From a bacterium (GTDB lineage: Bacteria; Ratteibacteria; UBA8468; B48-G9; JAFGKM01), in NCBI GenBank assembly GCA_035371905.1, contig DAORXQ010000108.1, positions 1-5,228 of the forward strand: a stretch of 5,228 nucleotides of DNA, written 5' to 3'. The notes under the pieces are model-generated. The model was not told the origin of the DNA and made no database searches. It was given only the letters and a program-made list of their open reading frames with translations. Each line of letters begins with the position of its first letter. Position 1 is the first letter of the stretch. The position numbers and the translations under genes are program-made. Of the stretch, positions 4,792-5,228 are shown one piece after another.

Positions 4792-5228
4792 TTACTTTGT
4801 CACATCAAGCATAATATTATTGAATACCTGTTCATCAAAGTTTTTAGTTCCGTAGAGAACAACCTGACTGAAAGAACTCACTGTATTATCTGTAAATTTA
4901 ATTGTACCACCTTTCCCTTTGTTCCAGTTCTCACCTGTAATTATCCAGTTTCCACCTTTTTCTCTTGTAATAATCACATGTCCAAGTTTTTCAAAATTCG
5001 GGTCTCTTATTGACTTAAGTGTAAAATCCATATCCTCAGGTGCCCACTTTTTTTCTTTTGGTGGAACTCCATTTTTCACAATTCCCCATTGAAAACACCA
5101 TTTTGCCTTCCATCTTCCAATTGAAAAAATATATCCATCTCCATTTGAATCAAGAAGCATTATACTCACAGAATCAGCACCCTGGTCCTCTGCACCCCAT
5201 CCCCATCCATAATCAAATGAAAGAATAA
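4792..5228 (-). CDS. C-terminal part of a predicted beta-sandwich (LamG/lectin-like) protein, 5' end outside window
   Basis: The frame stays open from the window edge (first full codon at 5226) to TAA at 4794-4792, giving 144 visible residues. A GTG at 5169 could be read as a start, but the frame continues upstream with plausible protein (SFDYGWGWGAEDQGAD) and no ribosome site, so this is an incomplete gene and not a short one. Visible features are LLDSNGDGYIFSIGRWKAKW, HVIITREKGGNWIITGENW, GGTIKFTDNTVSSFSQVVLYG and a C-terminal NNIMLDV. Strong alternation and many Trp, Gly and Asn residues suggest the last strands of a concanavalin-A/LamG-like sandwich, perhaps carbohydrate-binding. DSNGDG resembles a calcium-binding Dx[DN]xDG loop. 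No catalytic motif is seen. It sits just upstream of the GH16 gene and ends at a strong terminator, so it may be the more abundant product of a shared transcript. The function is not recognised with certainty. Confidence 0.7.
   Translation of the reverse strand, partial: ILSFDYGWGWGAEDQGADSVSIMLLDSNGDGYIFSIGRWKAKWCFQWGIVKNGVPPKEKKWAPEDMDFTLKSIRDPNFEKLGHVIITREKGGNWIITGENWNKGKGGTIKFTDNTVSSFSQVVLYGTKNFDEQVFNNIMLDVTK

Noticed and set aside
4792..5169. A complete small gene starting at GTG 5169
   Set aside because: The frame stays open upstream to the window edge with protein-like sequence, and no Shine-Dalgarno sequence precedes the GTG. It is better read as the end of a longer gene.
1..5228. 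CRISPR array, tRNA, rRNA, insertion sequence or attachment site
   Set aside because: No regularly spaced repeats, cloverleaf-like sequence, transposase motif or terminal inverted repeats were found on reading.

Overview
The window is AT-rich and every supported gene lies on the minus strand, so transcription runs from base 5228 down to base 1. It holds four complete genes and two partial ones cut by the window edges. The gene types are an H-X9-DG type IV pilin-like protein, a GntR/LacI hybrid sugar regulator, a URO-D-superfamily protein and secreted beta-sandwich proteins. That mix suggests a polysaccharide-degrading bacterium of the PVC group or a neighbouring candidate phylum (Lentisphaerota-, Planctomycetota- or Omnitrophota-like). 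This placement is inferred from gene content and is not proven by any marker gene here.

Layout in transcription order. (1) 5228-4792 is the C-terminal part of a protein with a beta-rich, lectin/LamG-like composition. (2) 4782-4747 is a strong intrinsic-terminator hairpin squeezed directly in front of (3), a GH16 glycoside hydrolase lipoprotein (4732-3452). (4) A URO-D/MtaA-like protein (3455-2418) overlaps the GH16 stop by ATGA. (5) A near-consensus sigma-70 promoter (2411-2384) with palindromic operator candidates drives (6), an AraR-type regulator (2339-1194). (7) The regulator is followed by, and entangled with, the start of a prepilin-like protein (1177-344). (8) After a 100-base gap carrying a possible promoter comes (9), the N-terminus of another exported protein (243-1).

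Read together, this looks like a small carbohydrate-response locus: a surface GH16 enzyme that cuts a beta-glycan, a possible methyl-transfer or decarboxylase-like enzyme co-translated with it, a sugar-sensing repressor that may control its own promoter, and a pseudopilin translated straight after the repressor. The roles of the URO-D-like protein and the pilin-like protein in sugar use are hypotheses. The most unusual features are the regulator/pilin junction, where two stop-start overlaps are chained through a 7-codon reading frame and two Shine-Dalgarno/ATG sets sit 57 bases apart; the terminator placed only 14 bases from the GH16 start codon; and the replacement of the expected third Zn-ligand cysteine by histidine in the URO-D-like protein.
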